Shown: in pieces, positions 26,161 to 34,583 of the stretch
Layout: every line of letters begins with the position of its first letter
How positions within the stretch are numbered: position 1 is the stretch's first letter
NCBI GenBank assembly: GCA_030266015.1
Contig: JAJDHD010000002.1
Span: forward strand, 36,222 to 100,221
DNA: 64,000 bases
Direction of reading: 5' to 3'
From: Christensenellaceae bacterium OttesenSCG-928-K19
GTDB taxonomy: Bacteria; Bacillota; Clostridia; Christensenellales; Christensenellaceae
The notes under the pieces: model-generated
Told to the model about the DNA's origin: nothing
Databases searched by the model: none
What the model saw: the letters and a program-made list of their open reading frames with translations, nothing else
Made by a program: the position numbers and the translations under genes

Positions 26161-27351
26161 ATGACACACAAGGAACGCGTTTTATGCGCGCTTAAGGGAA
26201 CAGAAACAGACAGGCTTGCCTGGGTTCCGCGCATCGACCTGTGGTATCAGGGGAATGTGTACACCAATACGCTTCCCGGGAGGCTGCAAGGCCTTGGTAT
26301 GGAAGAAATATTGGATGGCATGGATGCGGGGCATAACCTGATGATTCCAGACTACACAGTCCATAAAACAGCCGAGGGCAATGCGGATCGCGGATTGGGG
26401 ATGTTTAATTGCAAGGGCATCCCATATCGCGTGGAATTTGAAAACACGCAAAGAATCGTGACGCGCGAAGACGAGGATATGGTGACGGAATATAAAACAC
26501 CATGCGGAAGTGTGCGTACAAAAACGCGGTTTAGCACGGATATGCGCAGGGCGGGTGCCACGGTGGATGTGGTAATGGAGCACGCCTTTAAAGGGGAAGA
26601 GGATTATGCAGTGCTGGAATATTTATTCCGAAACGCAAAGGTGATTCCGGATTACGAAAGCTTCCGGGAGGTATACGAGGGTACTGGGGACAGGGGTGTG
26701 GTGGCGTTGTTTGCAAACCCGGCGGCAAGCCCGGTGCACATGATGCTGCGGGACTTGATGCCCGCTACGGATTTTTACATGGAATTGATGGAAAACAGGG
26801 AACGGGTGGACGCGCTGGAACAAAGTATGCAGCCCTTCTTTGACAGTATTGTAGATGTTGTGGCGGAGTGCCCGTATGGCGAGGTCGTTTTTTGCGGGGC
26901 AAATTTTGATGAGTCGCTTACGTATCCGCCGTTTTTCGAGGAGCATATATTGCCTTATATGCAAAAATACGGCGAGCGCATCCGGGCAGGGGGAAAATAC
27001 CTGTCTATGCACTGCGACGGCGAAAACGAAGGTCTGCTGCCGTTGCTCGCGCAAAGCGGGGCGGATATGATAGAGGCTGTGTGCCCCAAGCCCATGACAA
27101 AATGTAGTATAAGCGACATTCGCGCAGGCGTGGGGCCGGACATTACCATATTCGGCGGCGTCGCGTCCAATGCACTGCTGCAAAGCAGCATGGGCGAGGC
27201 GGAGTTCGACGCCTATATGGCAGATTTGCTGCAAGAGGTGGCGGGTGACAAACGATTTATTTTGGGGATAGCGGACACAACACCCAAGGACGCAGATTTT
27301 TCACGGATAGAAAAGATTTCGCAACTGGTTGGCAAAAAAGGAAAGGCATAG
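26161..27351 (+). CDS. UroD-superfamily protein (methyltransferase-like) A
   Basis: The 396-residue protein shows the UroD/MtaA/CmuA barrel: MTHKERVLCALKGTETDRLAWVPR at the start, a helix-rich middle, then a metal-type motif in LSMHCDGENEG (about residue 280) and a further Cys in EAVCPKPMTK. Haem-pathway uroporphyrinogen decarboxylases lack the His-x-Cys pair; zinc methyltransferases of the MtaA type have it. A methyl-transfer or related role is therefore more likely than haem synthesis. AAAGGAG precedes the ATG at 26161; the longer frame overlaps the previous gene. It is part of operon 1, directly before a second paralogue. Confidence 0.82.
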   Translation: MTHKERVLCALKGTETDRLAWVPRIDLWYQGNVYTNTLPGRLQGLGMEEILDGMDAGHNLMIPDYTVHKTAEGNADRGLGMFNCKGIPYRVEFENTQRIVTREDEDMVTEYKTPCGSVRTKTRFSTDMRRAGATVDVVMEHAFKGEEDYAVLEYLFRNAKVIPDYESFREVYEGTGDRGVVALFANPAASPVHMMLRDLMPATDFYMELMENRERVDALEQSMQPFFDSIVDVVAECPYGEVVFCGANFDESLTYPPFFEEHILPYMQKYGERIRAGGKYLSMHCDGENEGLLPLLAQSGADMIEAVCPKPMTKCSISDIRAGVGPDITIFGGVASNALLQSSMGEAEFDAYMADLLQEVAGDKRFILGIADTTPKDADFSRIEKISQLVGKKGKA

Positions 27352-27355
27352 GGAT

Positions 27356-28516
27356 ATGTTGGACAGGATACGGAACGCGAACCTTGACGAGCTGATTGGG
27401 CTGACGCTGGAAGCGTATGGAAGCAGCCGTAATAAGGAGCTGCAAAACAACAGGGAACAGTTTAAATTCAAAACGGGCATTGGACGCACGGTGTATGCTA
27501 ATGTGTTTGGGTTTAAAACGATGGATTACTACAAAGACCCGCGGTTGTGCCTAGAGGCGCAGCTTCGGTGGAAGCTTTGCCAGTTCTATGTGATTAAGGA
27601 TGACGCGCCTATGGACCTTTTGGTGGGTATTGACTATGCTACGGCGTTTGAACCCAGCCTGTTTGGTATGGAATACCATATGGAAGAAGGGATGGAGCCG
27701 ACCTATGCCGGGCCGGTCATCCACGATGAAGAGGATTTGAAGAAAGCGAAAAAGCCTGATTTTTATAAATCTGGACTTATGCCCCAGGCGCATTGCATGT
27801 ACCAATCATTGCAGGAACTGGCGGGTGATAGGCTGGATGTGTTTTTCACGGGTTTTGCGCGCGGGCCGTGGAGCATTGCTACCATGGTGTGCGGTTTCAA
27901 TGAGCTTTTTATCTATAGTATGGAGCAGCCGCAATTTGTGCACGATTTGATGCAACATATTGTCGATTCGCGTATGGAATGGGAGACAGAACGCTGCCGT
28001 TACCTTGGCATAAGCCCAGAGGACGACAGTTATATCTGGAAGTACGTTGTCTACAGGAACAACGCTAATAGCGCCCTGTTTGAGGACGAGGTGGATGGGC
28101 AGCTCTTTTCGCCGGATTTTTACCACGAATTCATCTTCCCGTACGAAAAACAGCTTGCAGATTTCTATGGCGGGATCGATTATTACCATAGCTGCGGTAT
28201 GCTGACTGGATTTATGGAAGACATTGCAAAGCTGCCGGTGGCAGGGGAGCAACACATCAGCTCGTGCACAGATTATGCCAAAACCGCGCAAACAATGCCG
28301 GATGGCGTAACGATGCAGATATCACTTGTGCCGGTGGAGGATGTGATAAACGCGGATGAACAGCATATGCACCGGCGTTTCCGGGAAATTATGGAGAACG
28401 CGCGCGGGCGCAATATCGATATCTGTGCGGATGCGCTGTATGTGGGCGGTATGGATATTATAGACAAGACGGCGCAAATGGCGCGTGTGTTCCGTGAAGT
28501 TATGGAAACGAGGTAA
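27356..28516 (+). CDS. UroD-superfamily protein (methyltransferase-like) B
   Basis: The 386-residue protein begins four nt after the previous stop (ATG at 27356). It has the UroD-superfamily fold pattern with YYHSCGMLTGF (about residue 280), giving the His-x-Cys pair, and a later Cys in HISSCTDYAKT. It differs strongly in sequence from neighbour A, so the two may form a heteromeric pair or act in sequence. The tight spacing implies coupled translation. The reaction is unknown. No corrinoid-binding protein or corrinoid activase is present in the window. Confidence 0.8.
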   Translation: MLDRIRNANLDELIGLTLEAYGSSRNKELQNNREQFKFKTGIGRTVYANVFGFKTMDYYKDPRLCLEAQLRWKLCQFYVIKDDAPMDLLVGIDYATAFEPSLFGMEYHMEEGMEPTYAGPVIHDEEDLKKAKKPDFYKSGLMPQAHCMYQSLQELAGDRLDVFFTGFARGPWSIATMVCGFNELFIYSMEQPQFVHDLMQHIVDSRMEWETERCRYLGISPEDDSYIWKYVVYRNNANSALFEDEVDGQLFSPDFYHEFIFPYEKQLADFYGGIDYYHSCGMLTGFMEDIAKLPVAGEQHISSCTDYAKTAQTMPDGVTMQISLVPVEDVINADEQHMHRRFREIMENARGRNIDICADALYVGGMDIIDKTAQMARVFREVMETR

Positions 28517-28521
28517 ATGCT

Positions 28522-29256
28522 ATGCTTTTGGATGGAATAAGGGCGGTTGTTACGGGATCGGCGCAAGGCATCGGCCTTGCAATCGCAAGAACACTTGCAA
28601 ATAAAGGCGCAGCTGTGGGTGTTTTCGACTTGAATGGTGAAAAGGCACAGCAGCAGGCGCAGGAAATCAAAGGGGCTGTGGGCGGTTTTGTGGACGTAAC
28701 GGATACGCACAGCCTACAGGCTATGATGCGGCAGGCAAACGATGTGCTGGGCGGTATTGATGTGCTGGTGTGTAACGCGGGGATTTTAAGCTCCACATTC
28801 ATAGAAGAGCTGACGGAGCAGGAATGGAAGAAGGTAATGGATGTGAACCTGGGTGGCACGTTTTTCGCAGCACAGCAGGCGCTGCCCTATTTAAAGCAGA
28901 GTAAACATGGCAGAATCATCACCATCTCCTCACTTGCGGGCCGCATGGGCGGCTTTGAAACGGGCATGGCATATACGGCATCCAAAGGCGGAATCCTGTC
29001 ACTCACCTATGGCATGGCGCGCCAGCTTGCCCAATACGGCATCACGGTTAACTGCGTGTGTCCCGGCACTACGGAGACAGAGATTATAAAACAATGGTCA
29101 CCGCAGCAAATAGACAGCCTGACGGCGCGCATTCCGTTGGGACGGCTGGGCAAGCCGCAGGACATCGGCAGCGCGGTCGCCTTCCTTGCCAGCGAAGAAG
29201 CCGGGTTTATCACCGGGCTGCTGCTGGATGTGAATGGGGGGATGTATTTTGGATGA
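28522..29256 (+). CDS. Short-chain dehydrogenase/reductase
   Basis: The 244-residue protein is a classical SDR: cofactor motif TGSAQGIG (about residues 11-18), NAG at about 91, catalytic Ser in TISSLAG (about 138), Tyr-x3-Lys in AYTASKGG (about 150-155), PG motif after the active site, and a C-terminal ITGLLLDVNGG. Asp in VFDLN after the second strand suggests NAD(H) preference. It likely oxidises a sugar or sugar-derived alcohol in the operon 1 pathway. Its end overlaps the next gene. Confidence 0.92.
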   Translation: MLLDGIRAVVTGSAQGIGLAIARTLANKGAAVGVFDLNGEKAQQQAQEIKGAVGGFVDVTDTHSLQAMMRQANDVLGGIDVLVCNAGILSSTFIEELTEQEWKKVMDVNLGGTFFAAQQALPYLKQSKHGRIITISSLAGRMGGFETGMAYTASKGGILSLTYGMARQLAQYGITVNCVCPGTTETEIIKQWSPQQIDSLTARIPLGRLGKPQDIGSAVAFLASEEAGFITGLLLDVNGGMYFG

Positions 29257-30106
29257 GAAAAAAGGATTGTTCCGCTATGGCATTGCTTGTGCGCTGGAGC
29301 AGCTTCCGGAGCGCCAGCCGGTCATATTGCGTGGAGAGATACAAGCAATCGCAAAGCAGGTAAAGGACATTGGCTATGATGCAATAGAGCTTCATTTAAA
29401 GAACCCGCGGGAATATGACGGCAAGCTGCTCAAGAAGGCTGCGGCGGACAACGGCATAGGCTTTTCCGCAATCGCCACGGGTATGGAATATACAGTCAAC
29501 GGGCTTTCGTTGATCAGCGATGACCCGGAGGCACGCCGGGCTGCGGTGGACAGGCTGAAGGAGCATATCGACCTTTGCGCGCAGCTTGATTGTGCGCTTA
29601 TTGTAGGGATTATGCGGGGTAACATCCCTGATTTCTCCAAGTATATGCGCTACGAGGGATATCTTACACAGGCGCTTGTGGAGTTATCGGATTATGCTCG
29701 AGGCAGTGGTGTGCAAATCGTGTTTGAGGCCATCATGCGCTATATCAATAATTACCTGTGCAATGTGCCGGAAACGGTGGATTATCTGGACGGGTTGGGG
29801 CAGGACAATGTGCGTATCCATATCGATACACACCTGATGAATGTGGAAGACAAGGACATGCGCCATGCGGTGCGGTGCTGTAGGGGCAAGCTGGGATATG
29901 TGCATTTTTCGGATAGCAACAGGAGGTATCCGGGTGGCGGCAGTGTGGATTTTCTGTCTGTGATGCAGGAGCTTGCTGCAATTGGCTACAATGGCTACGT
30001 GGTGATGGAATGCGTGCCCTGGCCAGATGGGCAAACGTGCGCGCGGCGCGCCCTGCGTTATGTGAAGGCGCTGGAGGAATGCATTGCGGTAAAAAGTGCG
30101 GAATAA
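29234..30106 (+). CDS. Sugar phosphate isomerase/epimerase (TIM barrel, AP-endonuclease-2 fold)
   Basis: The protein has 290 residues from the ATG at 29234 or 285 from a TTG at 29249. The TTG is better placed behind the GGGGGG run, so the true start is uncertain. Family features: GYDAIELHL near residue 52, an active-site Glu in IVFEAIMRY (about 160), HIDTHLMN (about 198), YVHFSDSNRRYPGGG (about 220), YVVMECVP (about 258). Relatives include xylose/tagatose-type epimerases and hydroxypyruvate isomerase (Hyi). With tartronate semialdehyde reductase and glycerate kinase in the same operon, a Hyi-type activity is a reasonable but unproven guess. Confidence 0.85.
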   Translation: MGGCILDEKKGLFRYGIACALEQLPERQPVILRGEIQAIAKQVKDIGYDAIELHLKNPREYDGKLLKKAAADNGIGFSAIATGMEYTVNGLSLISDDPEARRAAVDRLKEHIDLCAQLDCALIVGIMRGNIPDFSKYMRYEGYLTQALVELSDYARGSGVQIVFEAIMRYINNYLCNVPETVDYLDGLGQDNVRIHIDTHLMNVEDKDMRHAVRCCRGKLGYVHFSDSNRRYPGGGSVDFLSVMQELAAIGYNGYVVMECVPWPDGQTCARRALRYVKALEECIAVKSAE

Positions 30107-30153
30107 TACCATTTTTTAATGGAGAATAGCATAAGGATAGGAGAACAAGAAGA

Positions 30154-31185
30154 ATGAGCGATAATAAATACCTGAAATGGCTGGCAGAGAATACGCAATC
30201 GGTTTATTGGCATGACAGCGCCATCCTTTCCGAGTTGGAGGATGCGATGGCAAATGGTGCCACCGGTGTCACTACAAACCCTTTTTTGGTAAATGGCACG
30301 CTTGCGGCGCGCCCGCAGGATTGGGCAGAGCAGCTTGCCGGGGTGCAAAAAGGGCTAAAGGGTGATGAAAAGGTAGAGGCATTGATCGGCGCTGTTACAA
30401 AGCATATAGCGGAAATAGTGGGTAAATACCATGGGCAAGACTTTGGCGAGGGCTATTGCTGCGCACAGGTGAACCCCAACAAGCCGGGTGATACGCAAGG
30501 CATGATTGACTTGGCAAAACGGTATAGCAAAATAGCGGAGAATATCGTAATAAAGCTGCCTGCAACGCGCGCGGGGATGGAAGCATACGAGGAATGCGCC
30601 GCGCTTGGAATGAATGTTGCGGCGACAGTCAGCTTCACGGTGCCGCAGACGCTGGCGACGGGCGCTGCGTTTGAACGCGGCGTAAAGCGTGCCAGGGAAA
30701 ACGGCATAAAGCCCGGACTGGGCATTGCGGTGCTGATGGTGGGCAGGCTGGATGATTACCTGCGTGATGTGGAGCAGGACACGCACGCCAAGGCGACGGA
30801 GCAGGATATTATACAAAGCGGTACGGCAGCAATCAAGCGCGCGTATTCTATATTTAATGAACGCAATTATGACTGTGTGCTTATGCCGGCAGGGTGCCGT
30901 GGGGGATACCATATTACCGATCTTGCGGGCGCAAGGATGATTATGTCTATTGCGCCCAAGATCGCAGAATTGCTGTTGAATGAAACAGGGCCGTTTGAGG
31001 AACGCATTGATATTCCCGTAGACAGCGCAACCATAGACCGGCTGATGAGCATGCCGGAGTTCCGTAAGGCATATGAGCCGAATGGCATGGGGCCGGATGA
31101 GTTTATTACTTATGGCTCTACCAACCGTACGCTGACACAGTTTTGCATCGCGGGATGGGATCCGCTTGCCGCATACAACTATTAA
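30154..31185 (+). CDS. Transaldolase-family protein A (aldolase-like active site)
   Basis: The 343-residue protein has the family motif GVTTNPFLV (about residues 38-46) and the Schiff-base Lys134 in IVIKLPATRAG. In true transaldolases a Glu (TalB Glu96) is followed by a hydrophobic residue and an Asp; here the segment reads AQVNP, with Gln. Fructose-6-phosphate aldolase also has Gln at this site. This hints at aldol cleavage rather than transaldol transfer (inference). It cleaves or forms C-C bonds using a dihydroxyacetone-type donor. It is followed 17 nt later by a paralogue, and the two may form a pair. Confidence 0.85.
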   Translation: MSDNKYLKWLAENTQSVYWHDSAILSELEDAMANGATGVTTNPFLVNGTLAARPQDWAEQLAGVQKGLKGDEKVEALIGAVTKHIAEIVGKYHGQDFGEGYCCAQVNPNKPGDTQGMIDLAKRYSKIAENIVIKLPATRAGMEAYEECAALGMNVAATVSFTVPQTLATGAAFERGVKRARENGIKPGLGIAVLMVGRLDDYLRDVEQDTHAKATEQDIIQSGTAAIKRAYSIFNERNYDCVLMPAGCRGGYHITDLAGARMIMSIAPKIAELLLNETGPFEERIDIPVDSATIDRLMSMPEFRKAYEPNGMGPDEFITYGSTNRTLTQFCIAGWDPLAAYNY

Positions 31186-31202
31186 GGAACGAGGAGTAAA
31201 TC

Positions 31203-32258
31203 ATGGCAGAGACATATCTGGAATGGCTGAATAACAAAACACAAACGCGGTGGTGGCATGATTCGGGTAACCCGGATGAGATAGACCTTGCTATAACGCG
31301 GGGGGCAAAGGGAGTTACAACAAATCCGGTGCTTACCTACAGGACTTTTGAGATGCATCCGGAATTCTGGAAGGATAAGGTGGCTGCTGTGCCGGATGGC
31401 CTTGACTTCACAGAGCACGCGGAGGCGCTTTTAAAGCTGATGGCGACTTATGCCGCCAGTTTGTTTCAGGAAGAATTTGAGCAGTCGGGCGGTATGCACG
31501 GGTTGGCGTTGGGGCAGTTAAACCCTGCCTTTGCGGGCGATTATGAGCAAATGCTGGCGCAGGCGCGCCGCGTGCATTCGTGGGCACCCAATATCGCGGT
31601 AAAGCTACCCTCCACACATGCGGGTGTGCGTGTGATAGAGCAAATTGCCGCGGAGGGCATTCCCATCTGCGCCACGCTCAATGTAACGGTAGCACAGGCG
31701 CTTGCTGTGGCGCAGGCCTATGAGCGCGGCAAAAAGAAAGCGGTGGAGAATGGTATAAGGCCTGCGTTGTGCCTTGTAGTGCAGCAGGTAGGCAGGCTGG
31801 ACGATTATCTGCGTGATGTGGCAAAAGACAGGGAGGCGGATGTGTCGGAGGACGATATCATTATGGCGGGTCTTGCCGTTGCCAAGCGCAGCTATCAAAT
31901 ATTTGAAGATCAGGGCTATTCGTCCGTCATCATGCCCGCGGGCTTGCGTGGCTCGTACCATATGACGGAGATGGCAGGGGCGAAGGTTACTTTCACCATC
32001 AATACGCGCATACAGGATATGATATTAGAGGAAGACCCGCCGCGCGAGGAGCGGATCAACCTTCCGGTGGACAAAGCGGTTATAAAAAGGCTGCAAACAG
32101 TGCCGGAGTTTTGTCGGGCCTATGAGCCGGACGGCATAGCGGAAGAGGATTTTATTACCTATGGCGTGGTGCAAAAGCTGTTATCCCAGTTTATGGAAAC
32201 GGGCTGGGCACCGCTGGAGGTTTACGGGACAGACAGGGTGTCGCCCCGGTGGATTTAA
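31203..32258 (+). CDS. Transaldolase-family protein B
   Basis: The 351-residue protein is a clear paralogue of the preceding one: GVTTNPVLT (about 37-45), Schiff-base Lys134 in IAVKLPSTHAG, and GQLNP at the Gln position, also as in fructose-6-phosphate aldolases. Both proteins carry the same VGRLDDYLRDV segment and end with a PEF-R-AYEP-G stretch, so they arose by duplication. Identity looks only moderate, suggesting old divergence and separate substrates or a heteromer. GAGGAG precedes the ATG. Confidence 0.85.
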   Translation: MAETYLEWLNNKTQTRWWHDSGNPDEIDLAITRGAKGVTTNPVLTYRTFEMHPEFWKDKVAAVPDGLDFTEHAEALLKLMATYAASLFQEEFEQSGGMHGLALGQLNPAFAGDYEQMLAQARRVHSWAPNIAVKLPSTHAGVRVIEQIAAEGIPICATLNVTVAQALAVAQAYERGKKKAVENGIRPALCLVVQQVGRLDDYLRDVAKDREADVSEDDIIMAGLAVAKRSYQIFEDQGYSSVIMPAGLRGSYHMTEMAGAKVTFTINTRIQDMILEEDPPREERINLPVDKAVIKRLQTVPEFCRAYEPDGIAEEDFITYGVVQKLLSQFMETGWAPLEVYGTDRVSPRWI

Positions 32259-32279
32259 TAGAAAAGGAGAATGATTAAT

Positions 32280-33170
32280 ATGGCAAAAACGGGATTTATC
32301 GGTCTGGGCATCATGGGTAAGCCCATGGCAAAAAATTTGATTAAAGCAGGCTATGACCTGATTGTGTATGACGTGGCAGAGCAGCCGTTAAAGGAAGTGG
32401 CGGATGCCGGTGCACAAGCGGCGGGGTCGATTGCCGAGGTGGCGCAAAACGCAGATGTGATTGTTACCATGCTGCCCAATTCGCCCCACGTAAAGGAAGT
32501 GGTGCTGGGCGGAGGCGGCGTGCTGGAAAATGCAAAAGAAGGTACGATTATCGTGGACATGAGTTCCATCTCGCCTGTTGCTACCAAAGAGATTGCCGCG
32601 GAATGCGCCAAAAAAAGCGTGGTGATGCTGGACGCACCGGTTTCCGGCGGGGAGCCGAAGGCGATAGAGGGTACACTTGCCATCATGGCGGGAGGCGATG
32701 AAGCCGCGTTTAAAAAAGTGGAAAAGATGCTGCATTGCATGGGGTCTTCCGCCATCCTTGTAGGGGAGGTGGGCAGTGGCAATGTAACAAAGCTGGCAAA
32801 CCAGATCATTGTGGCGGCAAACATTGCGGGCATGAGCGAGGCTATGGTGTTGGCGAGCAAAAGTGGTGTGGACCCGGAAAAGGTTTATAACGCTATCCGT
32901 GGCGGGCTGGCAGGATCCACAGTGTTGGACGCCAAAATGCCACTGGTGCTGGAGGGCAATTTTAAGCCGGGTTTCCGCATAGAGCTGCACATAAAGGACT
33001 TGCAGAATGTGTTGGATGCGGCAGGCGTTACGCAATGCGAGGTGCCGATCACCAGTGAAATCATCGGAATGATGAAGGAGCTGCGCGAGGATGGCAAGGG
33101 GCAGGACGACCATGGCGGCCTTATCCAGTATTACGAGAAGAAATCCGGTGTACAGTGCCGTAAGAAGTAA
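32280..33170 (+). CDS. garR: 2-hydroxy-3-oxopropionate (tartronate semialdehyde) reductase
   Basis: The 296-residue protein is a beta-hydroxyacid dehydrogenase: N-terminal GFIGLGIMGKPMAKNL (Rossmann), substrate-binding DAPVSGGEPKA (about 122-132), catalytic Lys in GSGNVTKLANQ (about 171), and a C-terminal KDLQNVLDAA. It matches GarR/GlxR in length and motifs and should reduce tartronate semialdehyde to D-glycerate with NAD(P)H. 3-Hydroxyisobutyrate dehydrogenase is the alternative, but the glycerate kinase next door favours GarR. The start at 32280 gives proper spacing from AAAAGGAGA; the ATG at 32271 is too close. Confidence 0.88.
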   Translation: MAKTGFIGLGIMGKPMAKNLIKAGYDLIVYDVAEQPLKEVADAGAQAAGSIAEVAQNADVIVTMLPNSPHVKEVVLGGGGVLENAKEGTIIVDMSSISPVATKEIAAECAKKSVVMLDAPVSGGEPKAIEGTLAIMAGGDEAAFKKVEKMLHCMGSSAILVGEVGSGNVTKLANQIIVAANIAGMSEAMVLASKSGVDPEKVYNAIRGGLAGSTVLDAKMPLVLEGNFKPGFRIELHIKDLQNVLDAAGVTQCEVPITSEIIGMMKELREDGKGQDDHGGLIQYYEKKSGVQCRKK

Positions 33171-33194
33171 GCAAGATATTGTGTAAAAAAGCTC

Positions 33195-33230
33195 AAAAAA
33201 GCTGCAAGCAAGTAGATTTGCAGCTTTTTT
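33195..33230 (+). terminator. Rho-independent terminator of operon 1
   Basis: AAAAAAGCTGCAA (33195-33207) pairs with TTTGCAGCTTTTTT (33217-33230) and ends in a T run. It lies 25 nt after the reductase gene. Confidence 0.9.
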
Positions 33231-33284
33231 ATACGGTAGTATATAATATTGGTATCATTGTTTTTGTTTTGGCGGGAGGTACAC

Positions 33285-34409
33285 ATGAAAATAATAATCG
33301 CGCCCGATTCATTTAAAGAAACGTTAAGCTCGGTGGAGATTTGCGATATCATCGGGGATGCTGCCCTGCGCCATATTCCAGGGACGGAAGTCGTGAAAAT
33401 CCCGGTGGCGGACGGTGGCGAGGGTATGGTGGACGCATACCTTGCGGGCTGTGGGGGCAAGAAGGTTTCCCTGCGGGTGAATGGGCCGTATTTCGACGAG
33501 GTGGATGCGTTTTATGGCATGCTGCCGGATGGCAAAACCGCTGTCATAGAGATGGCGGCGGCAAGCGGACTTGCGCAGGCACGGGGCAAGCGGCAACCTA
33601 TGGAGGCTACATCCTTTGGCACAGGACAGCTCATTTGCGACGCGGTGGCAAAAGGTTGTAGCAAAATTATTCTGGGCATTGGCGGCAGTGCTACAATGGA
33701 TGGCGGCATTGGCATGGCACAGGCCATGGGGGTGCGTTTTCTTGATGAAGATGAAAGAGCAGTGCAACCGACGGCAAACGGGCTGGCGGATGTGAAAATA
33801 ATCGACGCGGCCAGAATGACTGAAAATTTCAAAAATATTGACTTTTTAATTGCATGTGATGTAAAAAATATCCTGTGCGGGCCGGATGGCGCGGCATATG
33901 TGTTTGGGAAGCAAAAGGGCGCTTCGCCCGGAGAAATAGAGCAGGCGGATGAAAACCTTCGCTATTTCTGCGGGCTGCTGGAGAAGGACTCTCGTATCAA
34001 GCTGTTGCAAAGGGAAGGTACGGGCGCGGCGGGTGGCCTGGCCCTGCCGTTGCTGGCGTTCTGTGGGGCGGTGATGCACCCGGGCATCGACCTTGTACTG
34101 GACGTGGCAGGATTTGACAAGCATCTTGATGGCGCGGATATGGTCATAACGGGTGAAGGCAGGCTGGATGGCCAGAGCATGGAAGGCAAGGTGCCGGTGG
34201 GTGTGGCGCACCGTGCAAGGCAAAAAGACGTCCCGGTGGTCGCCGTTGTGGGCAGTGTGGGCGAAGGATATGAAAAAGTGATGGGTGAGGGGATTGTTTC
34301 CGTTTTTTCCACAAACAAAGCCTCAACCGATTTTGACGAAATCAAAAAAAACGCGCGACAGGATTTGGCTTTTCTGGCAGATTCGCTGTTTGCGTTCAAG
34401 CGACTGTAG
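33285..34409 (+). CDS. Glycerate kinase
   Basis: The 374-residue protein opens with MKIIIAPDSFKETLSS, the hallmark of GlxK/GarK-type glycerate kinases. It contains VADGGEGMVDA (about 41-51), GIGGSATMDGGIGMAQA (about 127) and GEGRLDGQSMEGKVP (about 287). It phosphorylates D-glycerate, giving 2-phosphoglycerate in GarK/GlxK relatives. It follows the reductase after a terminator and has its own TATAAT (33242-33247), so it may be partly independent. GGGAGGT precedes the ATG at 33285; the upstream GTG frame lacks a ribosome site. Confidence 0.94.
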   Translation: MKIIIAPDSFKETLSSVEICDIIGDAALRHIPGTEVVKIPVADGGEGMVDAYLAGCGGKKVSLRVNGPYFDEVDAFYGMLPDGKTAVIEMAAASGLAQARGKRQPMEATSFGTGQLICDAVAKGCSKIILGIGGSATMDGGIGMAQAMGVRFLDEDERAVQPTANGLADVKIIDAARMTENFKNIDFLIACDVKNILCGPDGAAYVFGKQKGASPGEIEQADENLRYFCGLLEKDSRIKLLQREGTGAAGGLALPLLAFCGAVMHPGIDLVLDVAGFDKHLDGADMVITGEGRLDGQSMEGKVPVGVAHRARQKDVPVVAVVGSVGEGYEKVMGEGIVSVFSTNKASTDFDEIKKNARQDLAFLADSLFAFKRL

Positions 34410-34488
34410 CAAAGCGGTAGCCCCAAGAGTTTTGCCAATATCCATACATAATTTTATAACAGGCTAGGTGCGTGGGACGTAAAAAAAG

Positions 34489-34514
34489 CAAACGGGCAGC
34501 GCGCCTGTTTTTTT
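34489..34514 (+). terminator. Rho-independent terminator after glycerate kinase
   Basis: AAACGGGC and GCGCCTGTTT form an imperfect GC-rich stem closed by a short loop and followed by a T run (34508-34514). It lies about 80 nt after the stop codon. Confidence 0.7.
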
Positions 34515-34583
34515 GTTGCAACCGCAGCGGGTGGCGTGGTATCATTTCTGTATAATAAAAACTGGCAATATGGAGGGGCAAAA

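Noticed and set aside
26161..28516. Annotation of the UroD-like proteins as haem-pathway HemE
   Set aside because: They carry the His-x-Cys pair of methyltransferase-type members, occur as divergent tandem paralogues and lie in sugar operons without other haem genes.
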